From: Desulfovibrio desulfuricans
GTDB taxonomy: Bacteria > Desulfobacterota > Desulfovibrionia > Desulfovibrionales > Desulfovibrionaceae
DNA length: 64,000 nt
Assembly: GCA_015062205.1 (NCBI GenBank)
Contig: SUVB01000035.1
Coordinates: forward strand, 24,176 to 88,175
Direction: 5' to 3'
Part shown: positions 28,909 to 37,376 of the stretch, in pieces
Position numbering within the stretch: position 1 is the stretch's first letter
How the letters are laid out: every line of letters begins with the position of its first letter
Program-made: the position numbers and the translations under genes
Notes under the pieces: generated by a model
Seen by the model: only the letters and a program-made list of their open reading frames with translations
Told to the model about the DNA's origin: nothing
The model's database searches: none

Positions 28909-29900
28909 TGCAGTGGCCCGAAATCACCATACAGACGCCGGAAGGACCGCAAAATGCCGTGGCCCCGCTGGTCATTTCCGCCAGCAGGGCCACGGACATT
29001 CCGGCCTTTCACGCCAAATGGTTCATGAACCGCCTGCGGGCGGGCTACTGCCTGTGGGAAAATCCCTTCAACGCCAAGTACCGGCAGTACGTTTCCTTTG
29101 CGAACTGCAAGGCCATTGTCTTCTGGAGCAAAAACCCGCTGCCCCTCCTGCCCGCACTCGAAGAAATCGAAACGCGGGGACAGCAGTTCTATTTTCAATA
29201 CACGCTCAACAACTACGAAGCAGAAGGGCTGGAACCGCGTGTGCCCAAGCTGGCGCGGCGCATAGAAACCTTTCAGAAGCTGTCCGACCGCATAGGCCGG
29301 CATCGCGTCATCTGGCGGTTTGACCCGATCATTCTCGGCGGCCGCCTGTCCGAAGAAGAAATTCTGGAACGCATCGGGCGGCTCATGGAGCATCTTGCCC
29401 CGTACACGGAAAAACTCGTCTTCAGCTTTGTGGACTGGTACAGGAAGACACAGCGCGCCCTGAAAGCCGTTGACCCCTCGCTCCGCCCGCCGTCTCTGGA
29501 GGAAATGACATCTTTGGCCCAGGGCATTGTGCGCCTGAACGAAGGACTGCGCACGCCCCTGAACCTGGCCACCTGCGCGGAAGAGCTGGATCTACGCGCG
29601 CTGGGCATCACACACAACCGCTGCATCGATCCGGAACTGCTCATGCGCCTGTGCCCCACAGATGCGGCGATGCAGGCCGCCTACGGATACGGACGGCCCG
29701 GCGCCCAGGGGCTCCTCCTGCCGCTGAGCGCCGCCCGCAAAGATGCAGGGCAGCGCACGCCCTGTGGTTGCGCCCCCAGCAAGGATATCGGGCGCTACAA
29801 TACCTGCATGCACCTCTGCGCCTACTGCTATGCCAACCAGTCGCAACAGGCCGTCATCAACAACATGAACGCGCTCAACCCGTACAGCGAAAAACTCTAA
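28908..29900 (+). CDS. DUF1848 family protein (radical SAM-like, C-terminal Cys cluster)
   Basis: 330 residues of the uncharacterised DUF1848 family. Diagnostic N-terminal stretch VISASRATDIPAFHAKWFM (22-40) followed by NRLRAGYCLWENPF, the strand AIVFWSKNP (69-77) and FYFQYTLNNY. Near the C-terminus C300-M-H-L-C304-A-Y-C307 is a CX3CX2C motif like that of radical SAM enzymes, with two more Cys at 286 and 288. In classic radical SAM enzymes this motif is N-terminal, so the order is reversed. GC content is host-like, in contrast with the coupled upstream gene. TTG at 28905 is an alternative start; ATG 28908 has GGAAAAG upstream. Enzymatic function and substrate unknown. Confidence 0.85.
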   Translation: MQWPEITIQTPEGPQNAVAPLVISASRATDIPAFHAKWFMNRLRAGYCLWENPFNAKYRQYVSFANCKAIVFWSKNPLPLLPALEEIETRGQQFYFQYTLNNYEAEGLEPRVPKLARRIETFQKLSDRIGRHRVIWRFDPIILGGRLSEEEILERIGRLMEHLAPYTEKLVFSFVDWYRKTQRALKAVDPSLRPPSLEEMTSLAQGIVRLNEGLRTPLNLATCAEELDLRALGITHNRCIDPELLMRLCPTDAAMQAAYGYGRPGAQGLLLPLSAARKDAGQRTPCGCAPSKDIGRYNTCMHLCAYCYANQSQQAVINNMNALNPYSEKL

Positions 29901-29962
29901 TGGGCCTTGCGGCACGCTTTCACGCCGGCGCCGCTGTAGGCAACAGAGGTCGGAACAACCGA

Positions 29963-30006
29963 ACGGGGCTCCTGTCGCAACGGCTGGAGCCCCGTATCAG
30001 TTCTTT
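29963..30006 (+). terminator. probable terminator after the DUF1848 gene
   Basis: Perfect 10-bp stem acggggctcc (29963-29972) / ggagccccgt (29986-29995) with a 13-base loop, followed within ten bases by TTCTTTT. The U tract is displaced, so efficiency is uncertain. Confidence 0.5.
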
Positions 30007-30043
30007 TAGAGCAGATTCAGTAAGGCACAGAGGGACACTGCGG

Positions 30044-30589
30044 CTACTTGTTGATGGGCGGCACGTCTCCCCCGGCCCTGAGCATGCTGCCCAGATGTTT
30101 CCGGACCAGGGCCAGTTCCCCTTCGGAAACCTCGGGCATGTCTCCGGCGCGGGCGTTGCTCATGTCGTTGCCCTCTTCCACAATGGAAAGAGCGGCAGCC
30201 ATGCGGCCCATGACGCAGAAAAAGCGCACGGGCTCCCAGTGGCGGTCCTTCACCCATGCCGCGGCCCGGTCTGAATAAAGAAAATCCGGTTTGCCGTTGC
30301 GCAGGACAGGATGGGCCTCTTCATTGCCGGCCTTGGCCCAGGCCCGGAACTGCGGCAGTATGTCCAGAAAGCCCAGCAGTTCCTTTTCCGTCACCGGCGG
30401 CTGCCTGTCATACACGCTTGCGGCCGCCCTGCCCGCCTTTTTGGCCCTGTCCGCCTTTTTTCCTGCTTTGGCCTTTGCGGGCTTGTCGGAAGCCTGTGCG
30501 GCCCATGCCGCCTCCGTGCCCGGCGCGGGCATCGGCACGGCCCCGGACAGGAGCAGCCCCATGCAGAACAGGAGTACGAGATGCTTCAT
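30044..30589 (-). CDS. exported protein with Lys/Ala-rich linker, function unknown
   Basis: 181 residues. Signal peptide MKHLVLLFCMGLLLSGAVPM with likely cleavage after AWAAQA (about residue 33), then a Lys/Ala-rich linker (36-58; KPAKAKAGKKADRAKK) and a compact alpha-helical domain (65-181) with VTEKELLGFLDILPQFRAW and WEPVRFFCVMGRMAAAL. The domain is like small periplasmic proteins of sulfate reducers that I cannot name. Its ATG overlaps the glpX stop by one base (TGATG), so it is translated with glpX; a functional link is not apparent. Confidence 0.72.
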   Translation of the reverse strand: MKHLVLLFCMGLLLSGAVPMPAPGTEAAWAAQASDKPAKAKAGKKADRAKKAGRAAASVYDRQPPVTEKELLGFLDILPQFRAWAKAGNEEAHPVLRNGKPDFLYSDRAAAWVKDRHWEPVRFFCVMGRMAAALSIVEEGNDMSNARAGDMPEVSEGELALVRKHLGSMLRAGGDVPPINK

Positions 30590-31572
30590 CAGTACTGAAC
30601 CGCGCTGATTTTGGAGAGCCTGTCCATATTGTGGTAGGACTCAATATACCGCAGTGTGCCTGTCTTGCCGCGCATGACCAGCGAATGCGTAACGGCGTGC
30701 CTGGCGCTGTAGCGCACCCCGCGCAGGAAGTCGCCGCCGGAAATGCCCGTGGCGGCAAAGAAGCAGTCGTCGCTGCGCACCAACTCATGCACCGTGAGCA
30801 CCTCGCGCATGTCGATGCCTGCCTCGGTGATGGCCTCCTTTTCCACATAGGACTGCGGATCAAGCCGGGCCAGAATCTGGCCGCCCATGCCCTTGATGGC
30901 GCAGGCCGCCAGCACGCCCTCGGGCGTGCCGCCCGTGCCCATCATGACATCCACTTCGGAGCGCGGGTCCACGGCCATGAGCGCGCCGGCCACATCGCCG
31001 TCCGTCTGCAGCTGGATGCGCGCCCCGGCCTCGCGGATTTCGGCGATGAGCCTTTCATGCCGGGGTTTCTCCAGCACAAAGACCACCAGGTCCTGCACGC
31101 TCTTGCCCAGGGCCTTGGCAATCCTTTTGAGATTGTCCTTCACGGGCGCGTCAAGATCCACCACGTCGCGGGCCTCCCGGGCCACCACCAGCTTCTGCAT
31201 GTAGAAACTGGGGCCGGGATTGAACATGCTGCCGCGCGGCGCGACGCCCACCACGGAAATGGCGTTGGGACGGCCGTAGGCCAGCAGATTGGTGCCTTCC
31301 ACGGGGTCCACGGCCACATCCAGGCTGAGGCCGCCTCCCTTGCCCACATGCTCGCCGTTGAAGAGCATGGGCGCATGGTCCTTTTCTCCCTCGCCGATGA
31401 CAACCACGCCGTTGATGTTGAGCGTGGAGAAGCTGACGCGCATGGCGTCCACGGCGGCGCCGTCGCCGGCCTCCTTGTTTCCCCGGCCAAGCCAGCGAGC
31501 CGACGCCAGGGCCGCGGCCTCGGTAATGCGAACAATGTCCAGGGCCAGATTCCTCTCTGGTGCTTCCGCCAT
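30589..31572 (-). CDS. glpX: fructose-1,6-bisphosphatase class II
   Basis: Hydrolyses fructose-1,6-bisphosphate in gluconeogenesis; 327 residues. GlpX landmarks: VVIGEGEKDHAPMLFNGE with metal-binding acids, the phosphatase motif DVAVDPVEGTNLLAYGRPNA, MQKLVVA, IQLQTDGDVAGAL and MMGTGGTPEGVLAACAIKGMGG. ATG 31572 has GGAGG at six bases; a GTG four codons upstream is less likely. Downstream it is coupled to the small exported protein; upstream a terminator-like hairpin separates it from nadE, so it probably has its own promoter within 31573-31640. Confidence 0.95.
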   Translation of the reverse strand: MAEAPERNLALDIVRITEAAALASARWLGRGNKEAGDGAAVDAMRVSFSTLNINGVVVIGEGEKDHAPMLFNGEHVGKGGGLSLDVAVDPVEGTNLLAYGRPNAISVVGVAPRGSMFNPGPSFYMQKLVVAREARDVVDLDAPVKDNLKRIAKALGKSVQDLVVFVLEKPRHERLIAEIREAGARIQLQTDGDVAGALMAVDPRSEVDVMMGTGGTPEGVLAACAIKGMGGQILARLDPQSYVEKEAITEAGIDMREVLTVHELVRSDDCFFAATGISGGDFLRGVRYSARHAVTHSLVMRGKTGTLRYIESYHNMDRLSKISAVQY

Positions 31573-31637
31573 GATATCCTCCACGGATCAGTGTTGTACG
31601 CAACTTTGCTCTTACCGCAGTGCGGCCGCCTCTTCAA

Positions 31638-31664
31638 GAAAAAAACCCGGGCCGTGCCCCGGCC
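31638..31664 (-). terminator. probable nadE terminator
   Basis: On the minus strand a short GC hairpin (ccgggc / gccccgg with one bulged base, 31647-31662) is followed by G and seven consecutive T (31645-31639). It lies about 115 bases below the nadE stop and above the glpX start. Confidence 0.55.
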
Positions 31665-31780
31665 TGTGCCGCCATACCGCACGCCGTCGGCTGAAACCGC
31701 GGACGCGAAAGAATTTTTCTCCGGCCGCCGCGCCCGTCTTCCGCCGTCCCTGCGGAACTCGGCAAGGGACGCGCGCCGGA

Positions 31781-33490
31781 CTACGACTCGGGCAAATGGA
31801 ATTTCCCCGCCACCGGCGTACGCCAGCCGGCGCCGAAGGGCACGCGGCTCACAAACAGCACCGGCGGCATCTGACGGCGCTTGAATTCCGCCCCGAACAG
31901 TCTGCGGCGCACGTCCAGCCGCAGGGCGTCCGTCCACAGACTGCCCGGCCGGGATTCCGGCTGTCCGGCATCAGGCGCGGCAGAGCGCAGCAGTTCTTCC
32001 AGCACGGGGTCCAACACCTCGTAGGGGGGCAGGCTGTCCGCGTCCTTCTGGCCGGGGTGCAGCTCCGCCGAAGGAGCCTTGGTGAAAATCTCCCCGGGGA
32101 TGGTTTCCGCGTCGCAGTGCGCGTTGTACCAGCGGCCCACGGCGTAGACCTGGGTCTTGGTCAGGTCGCCGATGACGCCCAGCGCGCCCACGGCATCGCC
32201 GTAAAGCGTGCAATAGCCCACGGCGCATTCACTCTTGTTGCCCGCGTTGAGCACCAGGGCTCCGGCCCGGTTGGCCAGGGAGGACACAAGCGTGCCGCGT
32301 ATGCGGGCCTGCACGTTTTCCATAGTCACGTCGCCGGGGCGCTCCGCAAACAGGGCCAAGCCCGGTTCAAGCGCCGCCGCATAGGCCCGCATGAGCGGCT
32401 CGATGGGCAGGGTGACGGTGGGCATATGCAGGTTTGCCGCCAGTTTTTCGGCGTCTGTCAGGGAGCCGGGGCTGTTGTAGGGCGACGGCATGAGCACGCC
32501 GGTCACGTTTTCCGCGCCCAGCGCCTCGACGCCCACGCAGGCCACAAGGGCGGAATCCATGCCGCCCGAAAGGGCCACAATGGCCTTCTGCGCCCCGCAT
32601 TTGCGCACAAAATCGCGCGTGCCCAGCACAAGGGCGCGCCAATAGGCCTCTTCAGCGCAGACGCACAGGGGCTCCAGGCTGTCGGCAGCGCCCTGGCCCC
32701 GGGCGGTGTCCACCGTCAGCGTATCCTCCTCAAAGGCCTTGCCGCGCGCCAGCAGCCGGCCGGTGGGATCAAAGACGCAACTCTGGCCGTTGTACACGCG
32801 ACTGTCATTGCCGCCCACCATGTTCACCGAAAACAGATGCACATGATGGCGCGCCGCCATGTGCGAGAGCAGGCGCTCGCGCGCTTCCTGCGAGCCCTGC
32901 CGGAAAGGCGAGGCCGCCATGTGCACCAGGGCGTCCACGCCGCGCCGCGTCAACTCCATGAGCGCGCTGTGCCCCCCCGCGTACCCGGTATTCCAGAATG
33001 AGCCGTCCATGTTCAGCGCGTTCTCGCACAGGGCCACGCCCAGCCGCCAGCCCTTGAGGGTCACAATGCCGCAGGAAATGCCCCTGTCGAAATAGCCGGC
33101 GTCCTGATCCGGCATTTCGCCCGGGGCATGATTCTGCCCCGGGTTGCGGTACACCTTGCGCGAAACTACCTGCCAGCCGCCATTCTCCACCAGCACCGCC
33201 GCATTGGACTGCAGCCCGGCGGCATAGACGCTGGGCACGGGCGCGCCCACCAGCAGGGCAGGGCCGTCCCGGAAGGCCGCCGCCAGGCTGTCCAGCGCCC
33301 TGAGGCAGCCCGCCGCGAAATCCTCGGCAAGCAGAAAATGACCGGGTGTCACGCCGCACAGCGCCAGTTCCGGCGTGACGCACAACTCGGCCCCGGCTCC
33401 GGCCGCCTGCCGGGCCGCATCCAGAATGCGCGCAAAGTTCCCGGCCACATCGCCATTAACGCTGTTGCACTGCAAAAGGGCTATCTTCAT
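31781..33490 (-). CDS. nadE: glutamine-dependent NAD+ synthetase
   Basis: Two-domain enzyme amidating nicotinic acid adenine dinucleotide with ammonia from glutamine. 569 residues. N-terminal nitrilase-like glutaminase: Glu in CVTPELALCG (about 42), Lys in SRKVYRNPGQN (about 111) and Cys in GVALCENALN (about 155). C-terminal synthetase: ATP pyrophosphatase loop ALSGGMDSALVA, then NAGNKSECAVGYCTLYGDAVGALGVIGD and the tail FKRRQMPP. GAGGAGG precedes the ATG, 30 bp after ubiD. Its place after nudix and ubiD is unexplained by pathway. Confidence 0.95.
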   Translation of the reverse strand: MKIALLQCNSVNGDVAGNFARILDAARQAAGAGAELCVTPELALCGVTPGHFLLAEDFAAGCLRALDSLAAAFRDGPALLVGAPVPSVYAAGLQSNAAVLVENGGWQVVSRKVYRNPGQNHAPGEMPDQDAGYFDRGISCGIVTLKGWRLGVALCENALNMDGSFWNTGYAGGHSALMELTRRGVDALVHMAASPFRQGSQEARERLLSHMAARHHVHLFSVNMVGGNDSRVYNGQSCVFDPTGRLLARGKAFEEDTLTVDTARGQGAADSLEPLCVCAEEAYWRALVLGTRDFVRKCGAQKAIVALSGGMDSALVACVGVEALGAENVTGVLMPSPYNSPGSLTDAEKLAANLHMPTVTLPIEPLMRAYAAALEPGLALFAERPGDVTMENVQARIRGTLVSSLANRAGALVLNAGNKSECAVGYCTLYGDAVGALGVIGDLTKTQVYAVGRWYNAHCDAETIPGEIFTKAPSAELHPGQKDADSLPPYEVLDPVLEELLRSAAPDAGQPESRPGSLWTDALRLDVRRRLFGAEFKRRQMPPVLFVSRVPFGAGWRTPVAGKFHLPES

Positions 33491-33520
33491 TGCTCGCCTC
33501 CTCGGAGTATGAACGACGCG

Positions 33521-35392
33521 TCACAGCAGGCCGTGCAGCGGCCCGCCGGGCGCGGCCAGAGCCTCCACCCGACGCGTGACGGCCGGGTCCTCTTCCAGCG
33601 GAGGGGCATGGAAGGCCTTCAGTCTGGCGTCCACCAGCAACGGCGCCCGGCATGACCAGTGCCTGGCCCGCACTGCGGCCTGCGCGCCGTACACGTCCGC
33701 CGCAGGGTCTGACCGGGTGAACGTGACCCACAGAAAATTCTCCATGCTCGCGGCGCAGAAGTCCGCATCGTCCGCCGCCGTCACCAGAGGAAAGGCCTCG
33801 CGGCCGGGCCATGCGCCAAGCGCCCGCGCCAGTTCCTCCATGCGCGGATCCGGCTCGTTGCGGGCCGCTGCGTGCCGGGGCGCGCCCACAGCCAGCAGAC
33901 CGGGACCGGCCACGCGCACGGGACCAAAGCCCTGCGGCAGGGGCGGCAGTTCCGCCGCCGAACCCGTCAGTTCCGTCCCCAGCTCGCGACGTTTGCGCCC
34001 GGCCGAGGCCCAGAGCAGCTTGGAGCCTTCGTTGAGGGCCAGCCCCGTATAGTCCAGCGTGTCCGTGGTGCTGCGGGTGATGAAATGCAGATCTGCCGCG
34101 AAATCCGCGCGCTCAAGCATATGCCGCAGAAAGGCGGGCGCGTCGCGGGCCGTGAGGCCGGGCGCGTCCTCATGCGCCGCCAGCAGCACGTACTTGGCCA
34201 GCGCCGTCTGCGTGGTCCCCAGCAGGTGCAGGCCGGCGGTGATCAGTTCACGGGGGCGGCGCTCGTCCTCATAGGGCGTGTAGCGCTCGCTGCCCACGGC
34301 CAGCAGCAGCGGATGCACGCCCGCCGCATCCACGGCATGCACTTCGCGCACGCCGGGAAAGACCTGCGGCACCATCGGCCCCGTCAGTTCGTGGATGAAA
34401 TCGCCAAAGACCGTGTCCTCCTGGGGAGGACGCCCCACGGCGGTAAAGGGCCATATGGCGTCCTTCCGGTGGTAAACGGCCTCCACCCTGAACACGGGGA
34501 AATCATGCTTCAGGCTGTAGTAGCCCACATGGTCGCCAAAGGGCCCCTCCGGCTTGCACTGCGGCAGAACATGCCCGCTGAGGCAGAAATCCGCCTGTTC
34601 CAGCACGGGCAGGGGCAGGCCGGGCACGGCGGCCAGGGCCGTGCGCGCGCCGCCCAGCAGCCCGGCGAAGCGCAGTTCGGCAAGCCCCTCGGGCAGCGGC
34701 ATGACCGCCGCCACGGTGAGGGCGGGCGGACCGCCCACATACACATGCACGGGCAGGGGCCTGCCCAGTTCCAGCGCGCGGGCGTGGTGCGCGCCGATGC
34801 CCCGGTGGATCTGGTAGTGCAGGCCCGCCTCGTCCGGCGCGTAGTCATTGCCCGCCAGTTGCACCCGGTACATGCCGAGGTTCGAGGCCCCCGGCCCCGG
34901 CCGGTCCGGGTCTTCCGAATACACCAGCGGCAGGGTGATGAAGGGGCCGCCGTCACCGGGCCAGCACACGAGTCGGGGCAGATCGGCGAGGGCGCAACGG
35001 CATGCCAGCGCAGGGACGCTCCCGGCCCGTTCCGCCGACACCCGCCGCAGATGGGGCACCATGCGCGCCAGCCCCGGCAGGGCCGCCGGCAGACGCCAGG
35101 GGCGCTTCAGGGCCGCTGCCGGGTCCGCCTTGGCAGCCAGCACGGCCCGCACCGCGGGCAGGCTGTCGCGAAAAATGCAATGCAACCGCTCCCGCGTGCC
35201 AAAGAGATTGGCCAGCATGGGAAAGCGTGTGCCCCTGACGCGCGTGAACAACAGGGCCGGGGCCTTGGCCCGGAAAGCCCGACGCTGGATGGCGGCCAAC
35301 TCCAGATACGGGTCCACGTCGGCGTCCACGCGCACAAGCTGCCCGTGCGCCGCCAGATCGTCCACGCATTCCCGCAGGGTCCGGTAGGCCAT
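33521..35392 (-). CDS. UbiD family decarboxylase
   Basis: 623-residue prenylated-FMN-dependent (de)carboxylase of the UbiD family, as in menaquinone or ubiquinone precursor processing or aromatic acid metabolism. N-terminal YRTLRECVDDLAAHGQLVRVD is the family start. The prFMN site is visible as ITLPLVYSEDP, NLGMYRVQ (catalytic-type Arg) and CKPEGPFGDHVGYYS (Glu). HFITRSTTDTLDYTG lies near the C-terminal part. Longer than E. coli UbiD (497), with an extended C-terminus. The start ATG overlaps the nudix stop by one base. A UbiX flavin prenyltransferase, needed for its cofactor, is not in this window. Substrate not readable, menaquinone route is a reasonable guess. Confidence 0.88.
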   Translation of the reverse strand: MAYRTLRECVDDLAAHGQLVRVDADVDPYLELAAIQRRAFRAKAPALLFTRVRGTRFPMLANLFGTRERLHCIFRDSLPAVRAVLAAKADPAAALKRPWRLPAALPGLARMVPHLRRVSAERAGSVPALACRCALADLPRLVCWPGDGGPFITLPLVYSEDPDRPGPGASNLGMYRVQLAGNDYAPDEAGLHYQIHRGIGAHHARALELGRPLPVHVYVGGPPALTVAAVMPLPEGLAELRFAGLLGGARTALAAVPGLPLPVLEQADFCLSGHVLPQCKPEGPFGDHVGYYSLKHDFPVFRVEAVYHRKDAIWPFTAVGRPPQEDTVFGDFIHELTGPMVPQVFPGVREVHAVDAAGVHPLLLAVGSERYTPYEDERRPRELITAGLHLLGTTQTALAKYVLLAAHEDAPGLTARDAPAFLRHMLERADFAADLHFITRSTTDTLDYTGLALNEGSKLLWASAGRKRRELGTELTGSAAELPPLPQGFGPVRVAGPGLLAVGAPRHAAARNEPDPRMEELARALGAWPGREAFPLVTAADDADFCAASMENFLWVTFTRSDPAADVYGAQAAVRARHWSCRAPLLVDARLKAFHAPPLEEDPAVTRRVEALAAPGGPLHGLL

Positions 35393-35934
35393 CAGCGCGC
35401 CCCGCCTCCGCAATCCGCCCCTGCGGCGCCGGGCTGCGGCACGGCGGCTGTCGGCCACAACGGCTGCACCCGCGCCAGTGAACGTCTGCCCGCCAGGGCC
35501 TCGGCGAAATCGGCCAGAATCTGCGCGTGGTCAAAGACAAGGGGCTGCGGCAGGTCGTCCAGCGGATAGAAGGCGGCCCCGGCCGCGTCGTCGCCCGCCT
35601 GCAGGACGTCGGGATTGCGGGGTCTGCCCGTGAAGACCACGGTCAGGGTATGCCCGCGCGGGTCGCGGTCAGGCCGGGAATACACGCCGAGCACGCCGGT
35701 CAGTTCCACATCCAGCCCCGTTTCCTCGCGCATTTCGCGCACGGCTGCGGCTTCGGCGCACTCCCCCTCGTCAATGAAGCCGCCGGGCAGGGCGTAGCCC
35801 AGAGGCTCGTTGGCCCGACGAATGATCACCACGCCGCGCCCCGGCGCGTAGATGACCACATCCGCCGTGGGCGCCGGATTGCGCCAGCAGGAATACGGTT
35901 TGCCGCAGTGCGGGCAGACGACTTGACGGTTCAT
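35392..35934 (-). CDS. Nudix hydrolase with N-terminal zinc ribbon half
   Basis: 180 residues. The Nudix box begins GGFIDEGECAEAAAVREM and continues REETG, with all consensus Gly, Glu and Arg residues present, so pyrophosphate hydrolysis of a nucleoside diphosphate linked to X is expected. N-terminal CPHCGKPYSCW contributes a Cys pair as in NADH-pyrophosphatase-like members. The last 25 residues are Ala/Pro/Gly-rich. Coupled to ubiD by TGATG. An 8-bp inverted repeat (35945-35966) directly precedes the AAGGGAG ribosome site and may modulate initiation. Confidence 0.88.
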   Translation of the reverse strand: MNRQVVCPHCGKPYSCWRNPAPTADVVIYAPGRGVVIIRRANEPLGYALPGGFIDEGECAEAAAVREMREETGLDVELTGVLGVYSRPDRDPRGHTLTVVFTGRPRNPDVLQAGDDAAGAAFYPLDDLPQPLVFDHAQILADFAEALAGRRSLARVQPLWPTAAVPQPGAAGADCGGGAR

Positions 35935-36118
35935 AAAAACTCCCTTGCGGCGACGTCGCGCCGCAACGAGACAGTGTACCCCGGTACGGCCCCTGCCGCA
36001 AGGCGCGGACGGCAGGGAACGCGCCTGCCGGGAGCGGCGTTATCGTCCGCCCGCAATATCAAGGTGTTTTGACACGCCGCAGGAAGGCTCATGCATTGCG
36101 CGCAAACTGCTCCGCAGC

Positions 36119-36853
36119 TCAGGCACGGGGCGCGCCGCCGGGCGGCTGCTGCACAATCACAAAGCCTGCCGCCGCCAGCGCCGCCGCGCTGACCGCGCCC
36201 TCGCGCAGCATGTGCAGGCGCCGGCCGCCGGGCAGAGGTTCCACGATGGTGGACGGCAGGCCTCCTGCGGGCAGGGGGGCGCCCGTCGGCAGCGGCAGGA
36301 CGCAGGGGACGGCACGCGGCGCGGGAGAGTTCTCCAGGGCGGCGTTCACTGCCGCCAGCGCGGCCAGCAATTCCCTGTCCAGTTCTTCCGGACGCCGCGC
36401 GGCCGGAAGACCGCTGCGGTTGGCGCTGCTGGCCGTCAGCGCCCCGCCCGCCCGCAGGGCCAGCGCCGCCGCCAGGGGATGGGAAGTGACGCGCACGGCC
36501 GCAAGGCCGCGACTGTCCTTCAAGGCCGGGGGCAGAACAGCGCGGCCGGGCAGCAGCACCGTCAGCGGCCCGGGCCAGAAGGCGCGCAGATCCTGCGGCA
36601 TGGCCGCGAGATCGGCCACGGCATCCGCCTGCGCCGCGTCGGCGGCCAGCAGGGGCAAAGGTTTGTGGACGGGGCGGCGCTTCAACTGGTACACTTGCGC
36701 CACGGCGGCTGCGTCGAGAGCCAAGCAGCCCAGCCCGTAGAGGGTTTCCGTGGGAAACGCGAGCACGCCGCCCCGCCGCAGCAGGCGGGCGGCCGCATCC
36801 AGATCGGGACCGGCGGGCAGGGCAGCATATTCCGGGGAAAGGCGAGAAGACAT
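36119..36853 (-). CDS. Sua5/YciO/YrdC family L-threonylcarbamoyladenylate synthase
   Basis: Makes threonylcarbamoyl-AMP from Thr, bicarbonate and ATP for the t6A37 modification of ANN-decoding tRNAs. 244 residues. Landmarks: GGVLAFPTETLYGLGC (31-46), LKRRPVHKPLPLL, FWPGPLTVLL, AVRVTSHPLAAAL and LTASSANRSG, the complete YrdC core. The C-terminal part after PSTIVE is short and ends in an Ala/Pro tail, so it is nearer TsaC than two-domain Sua5. The ATG at 36853 shares two bases with the start codon of rlmH on the other strand; AAGGA lies ten bases upstream. A TTG three codons earlier is the only alternative. Confidence 0.9.
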   Translation of the reverse strand: MSSRLSPEYAALPAGPDLDAAARLLRRGGVLAFPTETLYGLGCLALDAAAVAQVYQLKRRPVHKPLPLLAADAAQADAVADLAAMPQDLRAFWPGPLTVLLPGRAVLPPALKDSRGLAAVRVTSHPLAAALALRAGGALTASSANRSGLPAARRPEELDRELLAALAAVNAALENSPAPRAVPCVLPLPTGAPLPAGGLPSTIVEPLPGGRRLHMLREGAVSAAALAAAGFVIVQQPPGGAPRA

Positions 36854-37325
36854 GGCGGGCAAATCCTTGCGATGCGTATGCGTGGGCAGGCTGAAGACCT
36901 CCTTCTGGAAAGAGGCCGCCGCCCACTATGCCGACCGCCTGTCCCACTGGCGGCGGCTGGAGTTGACCGACGTGCGCGACGGCGACGCCGCCCTGCCGCC
37001 CGGGCAGCGCAACGCCCTCGAAGGCCGCCGCATTCTGGAGGCCCTGACCCCGCAGGACGTCCCTCTTGTCCTCGACGAGCGCGGCCGGCGTCTCACCTCG
37101 CCGCAGCTGGCCGATCTGCTGCGGCAGACGGACGAAGGCGGCCGGGGCCGCGCCTGTTTCATCGTGGGCGGGGCCTGGGGGCTGGACGAGGCCGTGCTGC
37201 GCCGCGCCGACGCGCGCATCCGCCTTTCGGACATGACCCTGCCGCACGAGCTGGCCCGCGTGGTGCTGCTGGAGCAACTCTACCGCGCCGAATGCATTCT
37301 GCGCAAGGTTCCGTACCACCACTGA
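36852..37325 (+). CDS. rlmH: 23S rRNA pseudouridine1915 N3-methyltransferase RlmH
   Basis: SPOUT methyltransferase acting on 70S ribosomes at position 1915 of 23S rRNA. 157 residues, typical. Landmarks: CVCVGRLKTSFWKEAAAHYADRL at the start, VLDERGRRLTSPQLADLL, FIVGGAWGLDEAVLRRAD and the closing LPHELARVVLLEQLYRAE...YHH. The ATG is the first possible start giving the family N-terminus; the ribosome site AAAGGCGAG falls within the 5' end of the divergent tsaC-like gene. Convergent with pglB 51 bp downstream. Confidence 0.95.
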   Translation: MAGKSLRCVCVGRLKTSFWKEAAAHYADRLSHWRRLELTDVRDGDAALPPGQRNALEGRRILEALTPQDVPLVLDERGRRLTSPQLADLLRQTDEGGRGRACFIVGGAWGLDEAVLRRADARIRLSDMTLPHELARVVLLEQLYRAECILRKVPYHH

Positions 37326-37376
37326 CGCCCGCAGTCCGACATTCCCGGGGCAAACCCGCATCCAGGGCGCTGCGCC

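Noticed and set aside
27840..30040. Integrated element or prophage remnant around the AT-rich gene
   Set aside because: No integrase, transposase, direct repeat or tRNA is visible at either edge; only composition suggests transfer.
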